A DNA stretch of 38,441 nucleotides from a bacterium (GTDB lineage: Bacteria > Desulfobacterota > Deferrisomatia > Deferrisomatales > BM512): assembly GCA_004322275.1 (NCBI GenBank), contig SCTA01000037.1, forward strand, positions 1 to 38,441, read 5' to 3'. Shown here in pieces: positions 8,124-14,775 of this stretch; position 1 is the first letter of the stretch; each line of letters starts with the position of its first letter. The translations under genes were made by a program, and so were the position numbers. The notes below the pieces were generated by a model. The model was given only the letters and a program-made list of their open reading frames with translations. It had not been told where the DNA came from and did not search any database.

Positions 8124-9593
8124 TCAGCTTGAAAGGCCCGCCGAGGCCATCTTCAGGGCGCGGATCATCGCGCCCGACTTGTGCAGCGTCTCTTCGTACT
8201 CGAAGGCGGGGGAGGAATCGGCGACGATGCCCGCTCCCGCCTGAAGGTATATCTTACCCCCGGAAAAGAGAATCGTGCGTATGGTGATGCAGGTGTCGAG
8301 GTTGCCGTCGAAGCCGATATACCCGACAGCGCCCGCATAGACGCCCCTTTCGCGCTCCTCCAGCTCCGCGATTATCTCCATCGCCCTTACCTTGGGAGCG
8401 CCGGAAACGGTGCCCGCGGGGAAGGTCGCCCCGAGCACGTCCAGCGCGTCCAGTCCCTCCCTCACCTTCGCGGAAACGGTGGAGACGAGGTGCATTACGT
8501 GGGAATAGCGCTCGACGGTGAAGGATTCCTCCAGCCGCACTGCGCCCGGTTCCGCTATCCTCCCGAGGTCGTTTCGCCCCAGATCCACCAGCATCACGTG
8601 CTCCGCCCGCTCCTTGGCGTCGGCCAGAAGCTCTTTTTCGAGCGCCAGATCCTCGGCGGAATCGACCCCCCTGCGCCTCGTTCCGGCTATCGGCCGCACC
8701 AGCGCCCTGCCGTCCTCCACCCTCACCATAACCTCGGGGCTCGCACCGACGAGAACCTCCTCGCCCATAGCGAGGTGAAAGAGGTAGGGACTGGGATTGA
8801 GGGTGCGAAGCGCCCGGTAGACGGTGAAGGGGTCTACCTCGCCCTCTCCCTCGAAGACCTGCGAGAGGACTATCTGTATGGCCTCGCCCGCGAAGATCTC
8901 CTCCTTCGCCTTTTCGACCATCTTCTCGAAGCGCTCGCGGGGGATTACCGGGGCTATCTTCACCTCGCCGCCGGGAGGGGGGAAAGCCTCCTCCTCTCTG
9001 AGTTCCGCCTTCAGGAGGGAGAAAATCCTCCCTGTTTCGGCCACGCCCTCTTCAAAAGCCTTTTCCGGGTCGCTCCCAGGCCGCGATAATACGATGATGT
9101 CGAGCGTCTTAAGGGCGTTGTCGAAGGCGAGGAGCTTTCCGGGGGCGAAAAGGCGGATGTCGGGGAGCCCGGCGGGGTCTATCTTCCTCGGGGGAAGGCG
9201 CTCGAAGAGGCGCGCGGAGCCGTAGCCGAAATAGCCGACGAGGCCGCCGCAGAAGCGGGGAAGGCCGGGAATCCTCGGCATGGCGTTTTCTTTTACCGCC
9301 TTGCGCATAAGTTCGAGGGGGTGGCCCTTTACGGTCTCGCCGCCCGGAACCGTGAGGGTTCCCTCTTCGTCTCTGCCCTCGACTATCAGCAGCGGATCGT
9401 AACCGACTATCGAATAGCGCCCCCACCGCGTGCCGCCCTCTACCGATTCGAGGAGAAAGGACCAGTTGCCCTTCGCCGTCTTCAGGTAGGTGGAAACCGG
9501 GGTCTGGGTATCCGCCGGGATTCGCCGGACGACCGGTATGAGCGGATATTTTTTCGCCTCTTTCAGATAGGTCTCTTTCGTGGTCACGAGCAT
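8124..9593 (-). CDS. trpE: Anthranilate synthase component I
   Basis: This 489-residue enzyme converts chorismate and ammonia to anthranilate, the committed step. The start is the ATG at 9593, with AAAAGGA about ten bases upstream. The frame continues upstream but would translate the 181-bp repeat. The N-terminal LLESVEGGTRWGRYS carries the LLES tryptophan-binding element used for feedback inhibition in this family. The chorismate-binding half shows GASPEVMVRVEDG, IAGTRRRG, DLGRNDLGRI and FPAGTVSGAPKVRAME. It is the first structural gene after the leader. Confidence 0.97.
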   Translation of the reverse strand: MLVTTKETYLKEAKKYPLIPVVRRIPADTQTPVSTYLKTAKGNWSFLLESVEGGTRWGRYSIVGYDPLLIVEGRDEEGTLTVPGGETVKGHPLELMRKAVKENAMPRIPGLPRFCGGLVGYFGYGSARLFERLPPRKIDPAGLPDIRLFAPGKLLAFDNALKTLDIIVLSRPGSDPEKAFEEGVAETGRIFSLLKAELREEEAFPPPGGEVKIAPVIPRERFEKMVEKAKEEIFAGEAIQIVLSQVFEGEGEVDPFTVYRALRTLNPSPYLFHLAMGEEVLVGASPEVMVRVEDGRALVRPIAGTRRRGVDSAEDLALEKELLADAKERAEHVMLVDLGRNDLGRIAEPGAVRLEESFTVERYSHVMHLVSTVSAKVREGLDALDVLGATFPAGTVSGAPKVRAMEIIAELEERERGVYAGAVGYIGFDGNLDTCITIRTILFSGGKIYLQAGAGIVADSSPAFEYEETLHKSGAMIRALKMASAGLSS

Positions 9594-9612
9594 CTTTGGT
9601 TCCTTTTCATTA

Positions 9613-9793
9613 AGGGCTTGTCCGTAAATAAAACCTTCGTTCTCGCATCCGGCTTTTGGCCCGCTTTTGCCGCTCATCAATCGCAAAACCTCGACGTAGA
9701 ACAACTACGCCTGCGGTTTTGCTCAGTCTTCGCGCCAAAATCGATCTCAAAATCCGGCGCGATCTCCGAAAGGCTTATTTACGGACGAGCCCT
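9613..9793. repeat. 181-bp repeat with 18-bp terminal inverted repeats, inside trp leader
   Basis: The terminal repeats AGGGCTTGTCCGTAAATA (9613-9630) and TATTTACGGACGAGCCCT (9776-9793) pair at 17 of 18 positions. The centre holds a nested stem GCAAAACC/GGTTTTGC around the tip GTAG-AACAA-CTAC. A second, near-identical copy in inverted orientation begins at 38314. It has no coding capacity and looks like a non-autonomous element or intergenic structured repeat. It separates the trp attenuator from trpE, adding about 180 nt of untranslated RNA to the mRNA. Confidence 0.8.
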
Positions 9794-9800
9794 AACGCAT

Positions 9801-9836
9801 AAAAAAAGCCGCGGAATTTTTAGTTCCCGCGGCTTT
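9801..9836 (-). terminator. Second intrinsic terminator in the trp leader
   Basis: On the minus strand, arms AAAGCCGCGG (9836-9827) and CCGCGGCTTT (9814-9805) enclose an A/T-rich loop, and the T run covers 9807-9801. This is a textbook intrinsic terminator placed between the first attenuator hairpin and trpE. Its 5' arm is also complementary, over seven bases (CCGCGGG, 9832-9826), to the 3' arm of the first terminator, so the two structures may be mutually exclusive or linked. Confidence 0.85.
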
Positions 9837-9845
9837 GATTGCCTT

Positions 9846-9916
9846 AAAAAACCGCGGGCGGCCAACCGGGCCGCCCGCGAGACGTTTAATTTTGGGTAAA
9901 CGACTGCGGCCGGCCC
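9846..9916 (-). promoter_or_regulatory. trp attenuator (antiterminator and first terminator)
   Basis: The first terminator has arms CGCGGGCGGCC (9879-9869) and GGCCGCCCGCG (9863-9853), followed by six T residues (9851-9846). The competing antiterminator uses GGGCCGGCCGC (9916-9906), which starts in the trpL stop codon, and GCGGGCGGCCC (9878-9868); ten of eleven positions pair. A further stem, GGCTGTGG inside the Trp codon run with CCGCAGTC (9909-9902), pairs over eight positions with two G-U pairs. That would sequester the antiterminator arm when the ribosome does not stall. This is the classical peptide-leader attenuation layout. Confidence 0.88.
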
Positions 9917-9969
9917 TATCTCCAGGTCCACCACAGCCAGTTGGAATTTACGTGTCTTTGGTCGCTCAT
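9916..9969 (-). CDS. trpL: trp operon leader peptide
   Basis: A 17-residue reading frame, MSDQRHVNSNWLWWTWR, starts at the ATG at 9969 and ends in TAG. Four of its last seven residues are Trp, including a Trp-Trp pair. Ribosome stalling at these codons during Trp shortage would cover the first stem and let the antiterminator form. The frame was too short for routine gene calling and was found by reading the minus strand upstream of trpE. A weak Shine-Dalgarno-like GATGGA lies about six bases upstream. Confidence 0.92.
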   Translation of the reverse strand: MSDQRHVNSNWLWWTWR

Positions 9970-10001
9970 GATATCCATCGCTTTTGTTTGCGTTATAAAA
10001 A

Positions 10002-10031
10002 ACCCTACCAGAGAGCCCGTTTGGCAGTCAA
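10002..10031 (-). promoter_or_regulatory. Probable sigma70-type promoter of the trp operon
   Basis: On the minus strand, TTGACT (10031-10026) and TAGGGT (10007-10002) are separated by 18 bp. The expected transcript would begin about 25-30 bases before trpL. The -35 is good and the -10 weak. An alternative TATAA-like word lies closer to trpL at 9993-9998. No TrpR-type operator dyad is evident. Confidence 0.5.
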
Positions 10032-10167
10032 GGCAAAATAAAAATTCCCGCCGTTTGGGAAATTTAATCCGGAAGTTCTGGAAACCGGGTGCGAATTTTT
10101 GTATAAGGTTAGGTTCTCGTTGTTTTATTCCGGCGCGGCGCGCTTGCCATTTTTTTACAGGGTTATA

Positions 10168-10929
10168 GTGAAAAATAGAATTCTCCTCATTGCCGTTGTG
10201 TTTATTCTATCGCTGGCGCTCTGCGCGCCCGGCGTGTCGGCCAGCGATATTAAATCCAAAGCGGCCAAGAGCGAGATCAAAAAGCCCTCCGCGGAGACAA
10301 AGGTAGCCTCCGTCAAACCCGCCAAAGCCAAAAAGAAGGGCTCGAAAAAATCCAAAAAAGCTCCGGTCGTCGCCAGCACCTGGAGTCCCAATAAATTCCC
10401 CATCGGGCGCAGGGGCTACTGCACCTGGTACGCGGACGGGCGATTTTTCGAGTATTACGGCGAAAAACTTGAGTTTTCGCTCAGAAACCGCACAAACGCC
10501 AAGACCTGGTTCGACCGGGTTGCAAATCTGGAAAAGTCCCAGACCCCGCGCCCGGGAGATATCGCGGTCTTCAAAGCCTCCACCAAGAAGCGGCGCGACC
10601 CAACCGGCCACGTTGCCTTCGTAGAGGCGGTGGACGGCGACCGGATCATCGTCTCCCAGGGCAATTTCGACTACCCGGGCCACAAGGCGCTGGCTATCCG
10701 CTACATCGACGGAAAAAAGGTCACGGTGGACGTGATGATCCCCGGCTCGAAGCCCGGAAGATACAGGGTGGAAGGAGCCAGCCACGAGTTCATAGTGGCG
10801 GGCTTTCTCCACAAACCCGACACCGGCGATATAATCGCCGAAAACCCCGTCTCTCTGGAAAACTCCGAGGTGGCGGAGCAGCAGATGACCGGACCCGAAC
10901 AGGTCCCGGACGTGAACATCGTCAACTGA
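10168..10929 (+). CDS. Exported CHAP-domain (cysteine peptidase/amidase) protein
   Basis: This is a 253-residue secreted protein. The GTG at 10168 (AGGG six bases upstream) is preferred over a TTG at 10099 because it directly begins a signal peptide (KNRILLIAVVFILSLALC, cleavage after VSA). A Lys/Ala-rich linker follows, then a CHAP domain: the catalytic Cys lies in RGYCTWYADG near residue 85, and the His in GHVAFVE near 147. CHAP enzymes hydrolyse peptidoglycan amide bonds, so a role in cell-wall turnover is likely; the exact bond is unknown. It is divergent from the trp operon and may share its 200-bp intergenic region for regulation. Confidence 0.85.
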   Translation: MKNRILLIAVVFILSLALCAPGVSASDIKSKAAKSEIKKPSAETKVASVKPAKAKKKGSKKSKKAPVVASTWSPNKFPIGRRGYCTWYADGRFFEYYGEKLEFSLRNRTNAKTWFDRVANLEKSQTPRPGDIAVFKASTKKRRDPTGHVAFVEAVDGDRIIVSQGNFDYPGHKALAIRYIDGKKVTVDVMIPGSKPGRYRVEGASHEFIVAGFLHKPDTGDIIAENPVSLENSEVAEQQMTGPEQVPDVNIVN

Positions 10930-11049
10930 TACCCGTTCCCCCGGCCTCAAATCCATCCTTATCAGGCTTTTTTGCCTTCCGGCGACCCCAAAACTCCAGT
11001 CCCTTCCTGCTTCGCGGGTTTTTCATGTATTATTTATCCAATGCATTAA

Positions 11050-11191
11050 GAGGATGTTGAAAAACGTCGCGAGAAGCCCCGGTTTCAACGAGACGCGCAG
11101 CAAGAGGGCGAGGCAGTAGCGGCGCTACGGCGAGCCCTTGAGCGAGCACGCGACAACGAAAACGGGGCTCGCAGCAGTTTTTCACAGCCTC
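11050..11191. repeat. Nested-hairpin repeat, copy A
   Basis: The element has imperfect terminal inverted repeats of about 28 bp: GAGGATGTTGAAAAACGTCG at the left and, read inverted, GAGGCTGTGAAAAACTGCTG at the right, each continuing to a CCCCG end. Nested inside are AGGGC/GCCCT and the tip GTAGC-GGC-GCTAC. It aligns over most of its length with copies B (28534) and C (30813). It ends about 13 bases before the ubiX start codon, so it lies in the ubiX 5' untranslated region if the promoter is further left. Confidence 0.75.
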
Positions 11192-11203
11192 ACAGGAGGA
11201 TAC

Positions 11204-11764
11204 ATGAGAAGGATTGTAGTCGGGATTACCGGTGCCAGCGGCTCCGCTTACGGGATACGGCTCCTCGAAGTCCTGAAAGACTCGCCGGAGATCGAGACCC
11301 ACCTGATACTGACCACTGCGGGGCGCAAGACCCTCTCACTGGAGAGCGGCCGCACGCCCGAAGAGGTCGAAGCGCTCGCGGACTTTCGCCACGACCCGGA
11401 AGACCTCGCCGCCCCCCTTTCCAGCGGCTCCTTCAAGGTCGATTCTATGGTAGTCGTTCCCTGCTCGATGAAATCCCTTTCGGCTATCGTCAACAGCTAC
11501 GGGGCGGACCTCCTCTCACGCGCCGCCGACGTGACGCTGAAGGAGGGGCGAAAGCTCATCCTCTGTCCCCGCGAAACTCCCCTTCACAAGGGCCACCTGA
11601 AGCTGATGCTCTTTGCCGCCGAACTCGGCGCGGTCATCCTTCCGCCGATGGTCGCCTTCTACCACAAGCCGAAGAGCGTGGAGGAGATTGTCGATCACAC
11701 CGTGGGGAGGATTCTCGACACTCTGGAGGTCGATTCCGACCTCTTCAAACGGTGGGGGGCTTAA
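11204..11764 (+). CDS. ubiX: Flavin prenyltransferase
   Basis: This 186-residue enzyme of the UbiX/Pad1 family attaches a dimethylallyl group to FMN, making the prenylated flavin used by UbiD-type decarboxylases. The start at 11204 follows AGGAGG at good spacing; the frame upstream only reads the repeat. Seen motifs are the flavin phosphate loop VGITGASGSAYGIRLLEVL, the conserved PCSMKSLSAI and the C-terminal CPRETPLHKGHL. Length is normal. No ubiD lies in this window, so the client enzyme is elsewhere. The stop overlaps the next start (TAATG). Confidence 0.93.
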   Translation: MRRIVVGITGASGSAYGIRLLEVLKDSPEIETHLILTTAGRKTLSLESGRTPEEVEALADFRHDPEDLAAPLSSGSFKVDSMVVVPCSMKSLSAIVNSYGADLLSRAADVTLKEGRKLILCPRETPLHKGHLKLMLFAAELGAVILPPMVAFYHKPKSVEEIVDHTVGRILDTLEVDSDLFKRWGA

Positions 11765-12306
11765 TGAACTTCAGGAAGTGGGAACGCAATTTTTCGGAGA
11801 TTCTCTCGCGGACAAAACATTTTTCCCTGCGCCACGACCGCGTGGTAAATCCCCGGAACCGAAGCGAACTGGACGCCTACGTCCTGGAATGCGCCGACTG
11901 GGTGAACATCGTGGCCCTCACCCCCCAAGGCGAGATAGTCCTCGTCCGCCAGTTCCGCCACGGCATCGGCAAAACCTCCCTCGAAATCCCCGGCGGGACG
12001 GTTAATCCGGGGGAAGCGCCGGAGCTAGCAGCGAAAAGGGAGCTTCTGGAGGAGACCGGCTACGTGCCGGAGGAACTTATCCTCATCGGCTCCCTCGACG
12101 CCCAGCCCGCCCTTCAGAACAACCGCCTCCATACTTTTCTGGCCCTCGGCTCGACCGTTGCCGCGCCTCCCGAGCCCGACGAGGGAGAGGACATCAGCGT
12201 AGAAATCCACCCCGTCGCGAGCGTCGATCACCTCGTGCGCTCCGGGGAGATATCCCACGCGCTGGTCCTCAGCGCCTTCCACTGGTGGAACCTTTGGAGG
12301 GGCTGA
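11764..12306 (+). CDS. Nudix hydrolase, ADP-ribose pyrophosphatase-like
   Basis: This is a 180-residue Nudix protein. The box GTVNPGEAPELAAKRELLEE followed by TGY fits GX5EX7REUXEEXGU exactly. The region before it (VLVRQFRHGIGKTSLEIPGG) is typical of ADP-ribose/ADP-sugar pyrophosphatases (NudF-like), which split ADP-ribose into AMP and ribose 5-phosphate. The ATG at 11764 shares one base with the ubiX stop codon, so co-translation is likely. The substrate is a family-level inference. Confidence 0.88.
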   Translation: MNFRKWERNFSEILSRTKHFSLRHDRVVNPRNRSELDAYVLECADWVNIVALTPQGEIVLVRQFRHGIGKTSLEIPGGTVNPGEAPELAAKRELLEETGYVPEELILIGSLDAQPALQNNRLHTFLALGSTVAAPPEPDEGEDISVEIHPVASVDHLVRSGEISHALVLSAFHWWNLWRG

Positions 12307-12788
12307 CTTCCCCCAAAAAAATCCTCATCCTCTGTCATTCCCGCACCGGGGGGTCGTCCCGCCTCGCCCGCCGGGCATACAAAACCCTCTCACAGAGGGG
12401 CTTTTTCGTAAGCGTCTATCCTCTGGAGCCCCGGGTAAACCTGCCCTACCTTCTCTGGCTCCTCCTCTCCTTCATCCCGGGAATGCGTTTTCCCCTGAAG
12501 CCTTACCGCTTCGTCCCTTCGGGTTTCGACGGAGTCCTTCTGGTCTTCCCCAAGTGGGGGCTCGCGAACCCGGTCTTCAACGGCTTCGCGGCTTCGCTCG
12601 GCAAAGCTTTCCCTCCTGCCGCGCTTATCGTCTCTTTCGGAGGCTGGAAGGGAGAGGGATTTTTGCGGCGGGCAAAACGCGCGATGGAGCGAAGGGGAGT
12701 CAAAATTCCCGGAACGGCGCTGGTTAAGCGAAGAGACCCGGCAGAGGAAGAGAAGGAACTGGACCTATTTCTCGGGAAAGAATTTTAG
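12285..12788 (+). CDS. Flavodoxin-fold protein
   Basis: This protein of up to 167 residues has an N-terminal strand-loop-helix, ILILCHSRTGGSSRLA, that looks like the FMN phosphate loop of flavodoxins. It also has a later hydrophobic strand LLVFPKWGLANPVFNGF. The GTG at 12285 overlaps the Nudix gene by 22 bp. GGAGG at 12296-12300 would suit a start a little further on, so the true N-terminus is uncertain. The last 65 bp overlap the end of the convergent HAD gene. A redox role is possible but unproven; no partner reductase is nearby. Confidence 0.65.
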   Translation: MEPLEGLTSPKKILILCHSRTGGSSRLARRAYKTLSQRGFFVSVYPLEPRVNLPYLLWLLLSFIPGMRFPLKPYRFVPSGFDGVLLVFPKWGLANPVFNGFAASLGKAFPPAALIVSFGGWKGEGFLRRAKRAMERRGVKIPGTALVKRRDPAEEEKELDLFLGKEF

Positions 12789-13407
12789 TCTTCGCGTAAA
12801 GCGCCGGAAGCTCGTAGAGATTCGCCACCGAGTGGTGGCCTTCGGCCTCGCCGCGGCCCACCAGCACCGTAACCATGCCCAGTTCCCTGCCGGTATCGAG
12901 GTTCTTTTCGTCATCCTCTACGAACCAGACCCTGCCCGGCTCGGCCCCCAGCTTTTCGAGGGCCTTTCTGTAGCCGAAGGGCTTGGGCTTGGGCGCCATC
13001 TCGCAGAACCGTATGTCGAAGATATCGTCCACAACCCCTTCGATGCCGAGGCCCGCCATTATCTTAACCGCGTGTTCGGCGGTGGCGTTGGTGAAGACGA
13101 TCTTCTTCCCCGGAAGGCTTGAAAGGGCCTCCCTGAGCGCCGGGTCGTTCCTCAGAAAATCCCCCACGGGGAGGTTGTGGACGTATTCGAGGTAGTGCTC
13201 GGCATCCACCCCGTGCTCCCTGACAAGCCCTCCCATCGTGAGCCCGTACTCCTTCCAGTAGCGAAGGCGAAGTTCGTCCACCTCCCCCTCTGGGATGCCC
13301 ACTTCGTTTCTCATGTACTCGACGATCAGGGAATTAACCCGGTCGAAGAGGCCGTTATCGTGGGGGTAGAGGGTGTTGTCGCAATCTATCAGCCAGACTG
13401 GTTCCAT
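12724..13407 (-). CDS. HAD-family phosphatase, pyrimidine 5'-nucleotidase type
   Basis: This 227-residue HAD hydrolase has motif I DCDNTLYP (nucleophile Asp8, acid/base Asp10), motif II VFTNATAEHA, a motif III lysine in PKPKPFGYRKAL and motif IV VWFVEDDEKNLDTGRELG. The DNTLYP signature is typical of the SSM1/pyrimidine 5'-nucleotidase subgroup, so nucleoside monophosphates are the likely substrates. It follows the BrkB-family gene after about 10 bp and overlaps the convergent flavodoxin-like gene. The C-terminal 20 residues (PVPSLPLPGLFA) look unstructured. Confidence 0.88.
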   Translation of the reverse strand: MEPVWLIDCDNTLYPHDNGLFDRVNSLIVEYMRNEVGIPEGEVDELRLRYWKEYGLTMGGLVREHGVDAEHYLEYVHNLPVGDFLRNDPALREALSSLPGKKIVFTNATAEHAVKIMAGLGIEGVVDDIFDIRFCEMAPKPKPFGYRKALEKLGAEPGRVWFVEDDEKNLDTGRELGMVTVLVGRGEAEGHHSVANLYELPALYAKTKILSREIGPVPSLPLPGLFA

Positions 13408-13417
13408 CTATTTACAA

Positions 13418-14674
13418 TTATCCTGCAAGCTGCCGCTTCTCTCCTGCCGGGCTCTCTTCGAGAGCCCACTCGGCCCATGTGAGCGACGAAAAGGGGGTGG
13501 AGGCGTTTTTTATGAATTCTTCCGCGAAAGCGGGCTCTTCTTCGAGTTTGGACACGGCGGCGAGCACCTCGGCCATTGTGACGGAACGGGGAGAGCGGGC
13601 GGGGAGAAGTTTTTGCAGGGCATCGCCGCTCAGCGTCAGAAAACCCGCCGAGACGAGGACGTTCACCACCTTCGCCCCCTCCTCCGGGTGAAGCCCGAGG
13701 CTGTCCACGATCCCCTCGACGGTGGGAAGCTCCTCCCCGCGCTCGAATTTGCGTCCTATCTCTCTCATTACCGGAAGAAAAGCGCCCGGACGCGGCATCC
13801 AGAGGTCTTCGCCGCCCTTCAGGCGGCGTCCCCTGCCCGGCAGGTCGAGTATGCAGGCGATCTGCGCCCCGACGAGGACGACGCACCACCCTATGTACAC
13901 CCAGATCAGGAAAAGCGGAAGCTGCGCCAGCGCGCCGTAAATGGCGTCAGACTGCCCGGCCTTGATCTGGAAGGTTATGTAGAGCCACTCCGCCGCGTGC
14001 CAGAAAGCCCCGGCCACGAGCCCTCCTATCGCCGCCGAGCGGAAGGTGACCCGGTGGTTGGGCATTATCAGATAGGCCGCGCCGAAGGCCACCGCTTTGG
14101 CGGCGAAGGGGGCGAAAGCCAGAAAGAGCGGCAACGCCTTCTGCACCATCTGCCCCTCGAAGACCTCCCTGAATCTCACCGTGGTGACGATGCTGGTTGA
14201 GAGGAGAAGGAGTATCGGGCAGGCGACCATTATCGCCGTGTAATCGGTTATCTTTCTCAGGAGGGTGCGCCCGGAGGAGGCCCCCCAGATGGCGTTGAAG
14301 GCCTTCTCCACGTCCACCAGAAGGGCGATGGCGGTAAAGCAGAGCGCCAGAAAGCCGAAGATTCCGAGCCCGCCGATGTCCGTCCTGTCCACGAAGCCGA
14401 CTATCTTCCGGGCGAGTTCCTGATTGTTTGTCGCGAAGTACTCGATGAGCACAGGCTCAAGCGTCCGCTGCGCTCCGACGGCCTTTATGACCGCAAAAAA
14501 GAGGATCAGAAAGGGAACGAGGCTGAGCGTGGTGGTGAAGGTCAGGGCAGAGGCGCGGATAGGCCCGCCGTCGTGCCGGAACTTCCAGAGCGCAAGGATG
14601 CCTATGCGTCCTCCCTCGGCGAGGGGGCCGTACTTCTTTTTGCTCCAGAGAAATCCGTTCAGGTAATTTTTCAT
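13418..14674 (-). CDS. YihY/BrkB family inner-membrane protein with C-terminal extension
   Basis: This 418-residue polytopic membrane protein belongs to the YihY (BrkB, formerly 'ribonuclease BN') family. The ATG at 14674 is preferred because AGGGG lies eight bases upstream; two further start codons upstream lie too close to it or before it. About six membrane segments are visible, including ALTFTTTLSLVPFLILFFAV, the central VACPILLLLSTSIV and the conserved stretch SDAIYGALAQLPLFLIWVYI. After the membrane part, roughly 130 residues resemble a winged-helix-like soluble domain (LHPEEGAKVVNVLVSAGFLT). The function of the family is unclear; substrate export has been suggested. Confidence 0.88.
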   Translation of the reverse strand: MKNYLNGFLWSKKKYGPLAEGGRIGILALWKFRHDGGPIRASALTFTTTLSLVPFLILFFAVIKAVGAQRTLEPVLIEYFATNNQELARKIVGFVDRTDIGGLGIFGFLALCFTAIALLVDVEKAFNAIWGASSGRTLLRKITDYTAIMVACPILLLLSTSIVTTVRFREVFEGQMVQKALPLFLAFAPFAAKAVAFGAAYLIMPNHRVTFRSAAIGGLVAGAFWHAAEWLYITFQIKAGQSDAIYGALAQLPLFLIWVYIGWCVVLVGAQIACILDLPGRGRRLKGGEDLWMPRPGAFLPVMREIGRKFERGEELPTVEGIVDSLGLHPEEGAKVVNVLVSAGFLTLSGDALQKLLPARSPRSVTMAEVLAAVSKLEEEPAFAEEFIKNASTPFSSLTWAEWALEESPAGEKRQLAG

Positions 14675-14775
14675 CGTCATTACCCCTGGATGATACCAGA
14701 AAATAGCTGCCATTGCCCGGATTCACAGCGAACTTTCTTTGTGGTAGCTTTATCCCTCCCGTACAAGGAGAGTGA

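Noticed and set aside
8181-9089. 302-codon plus-strand frame opposite trpE
   Set aside because: It is an antisense shadow of trpE with no motifs or ribosome-binding site.
9594-9704. N-terminal extension of trpE
   Set aside because: It only translates the 181-bp repeat. The ATG at 9593 has a ribosome-binding site and matches usual TrpE starts.
11138-11203. Upstream extension of ubiX
   Set aside because: It reads through nested-hairpin copy A; AGGAGG before the ATG at 11204 sets the start.
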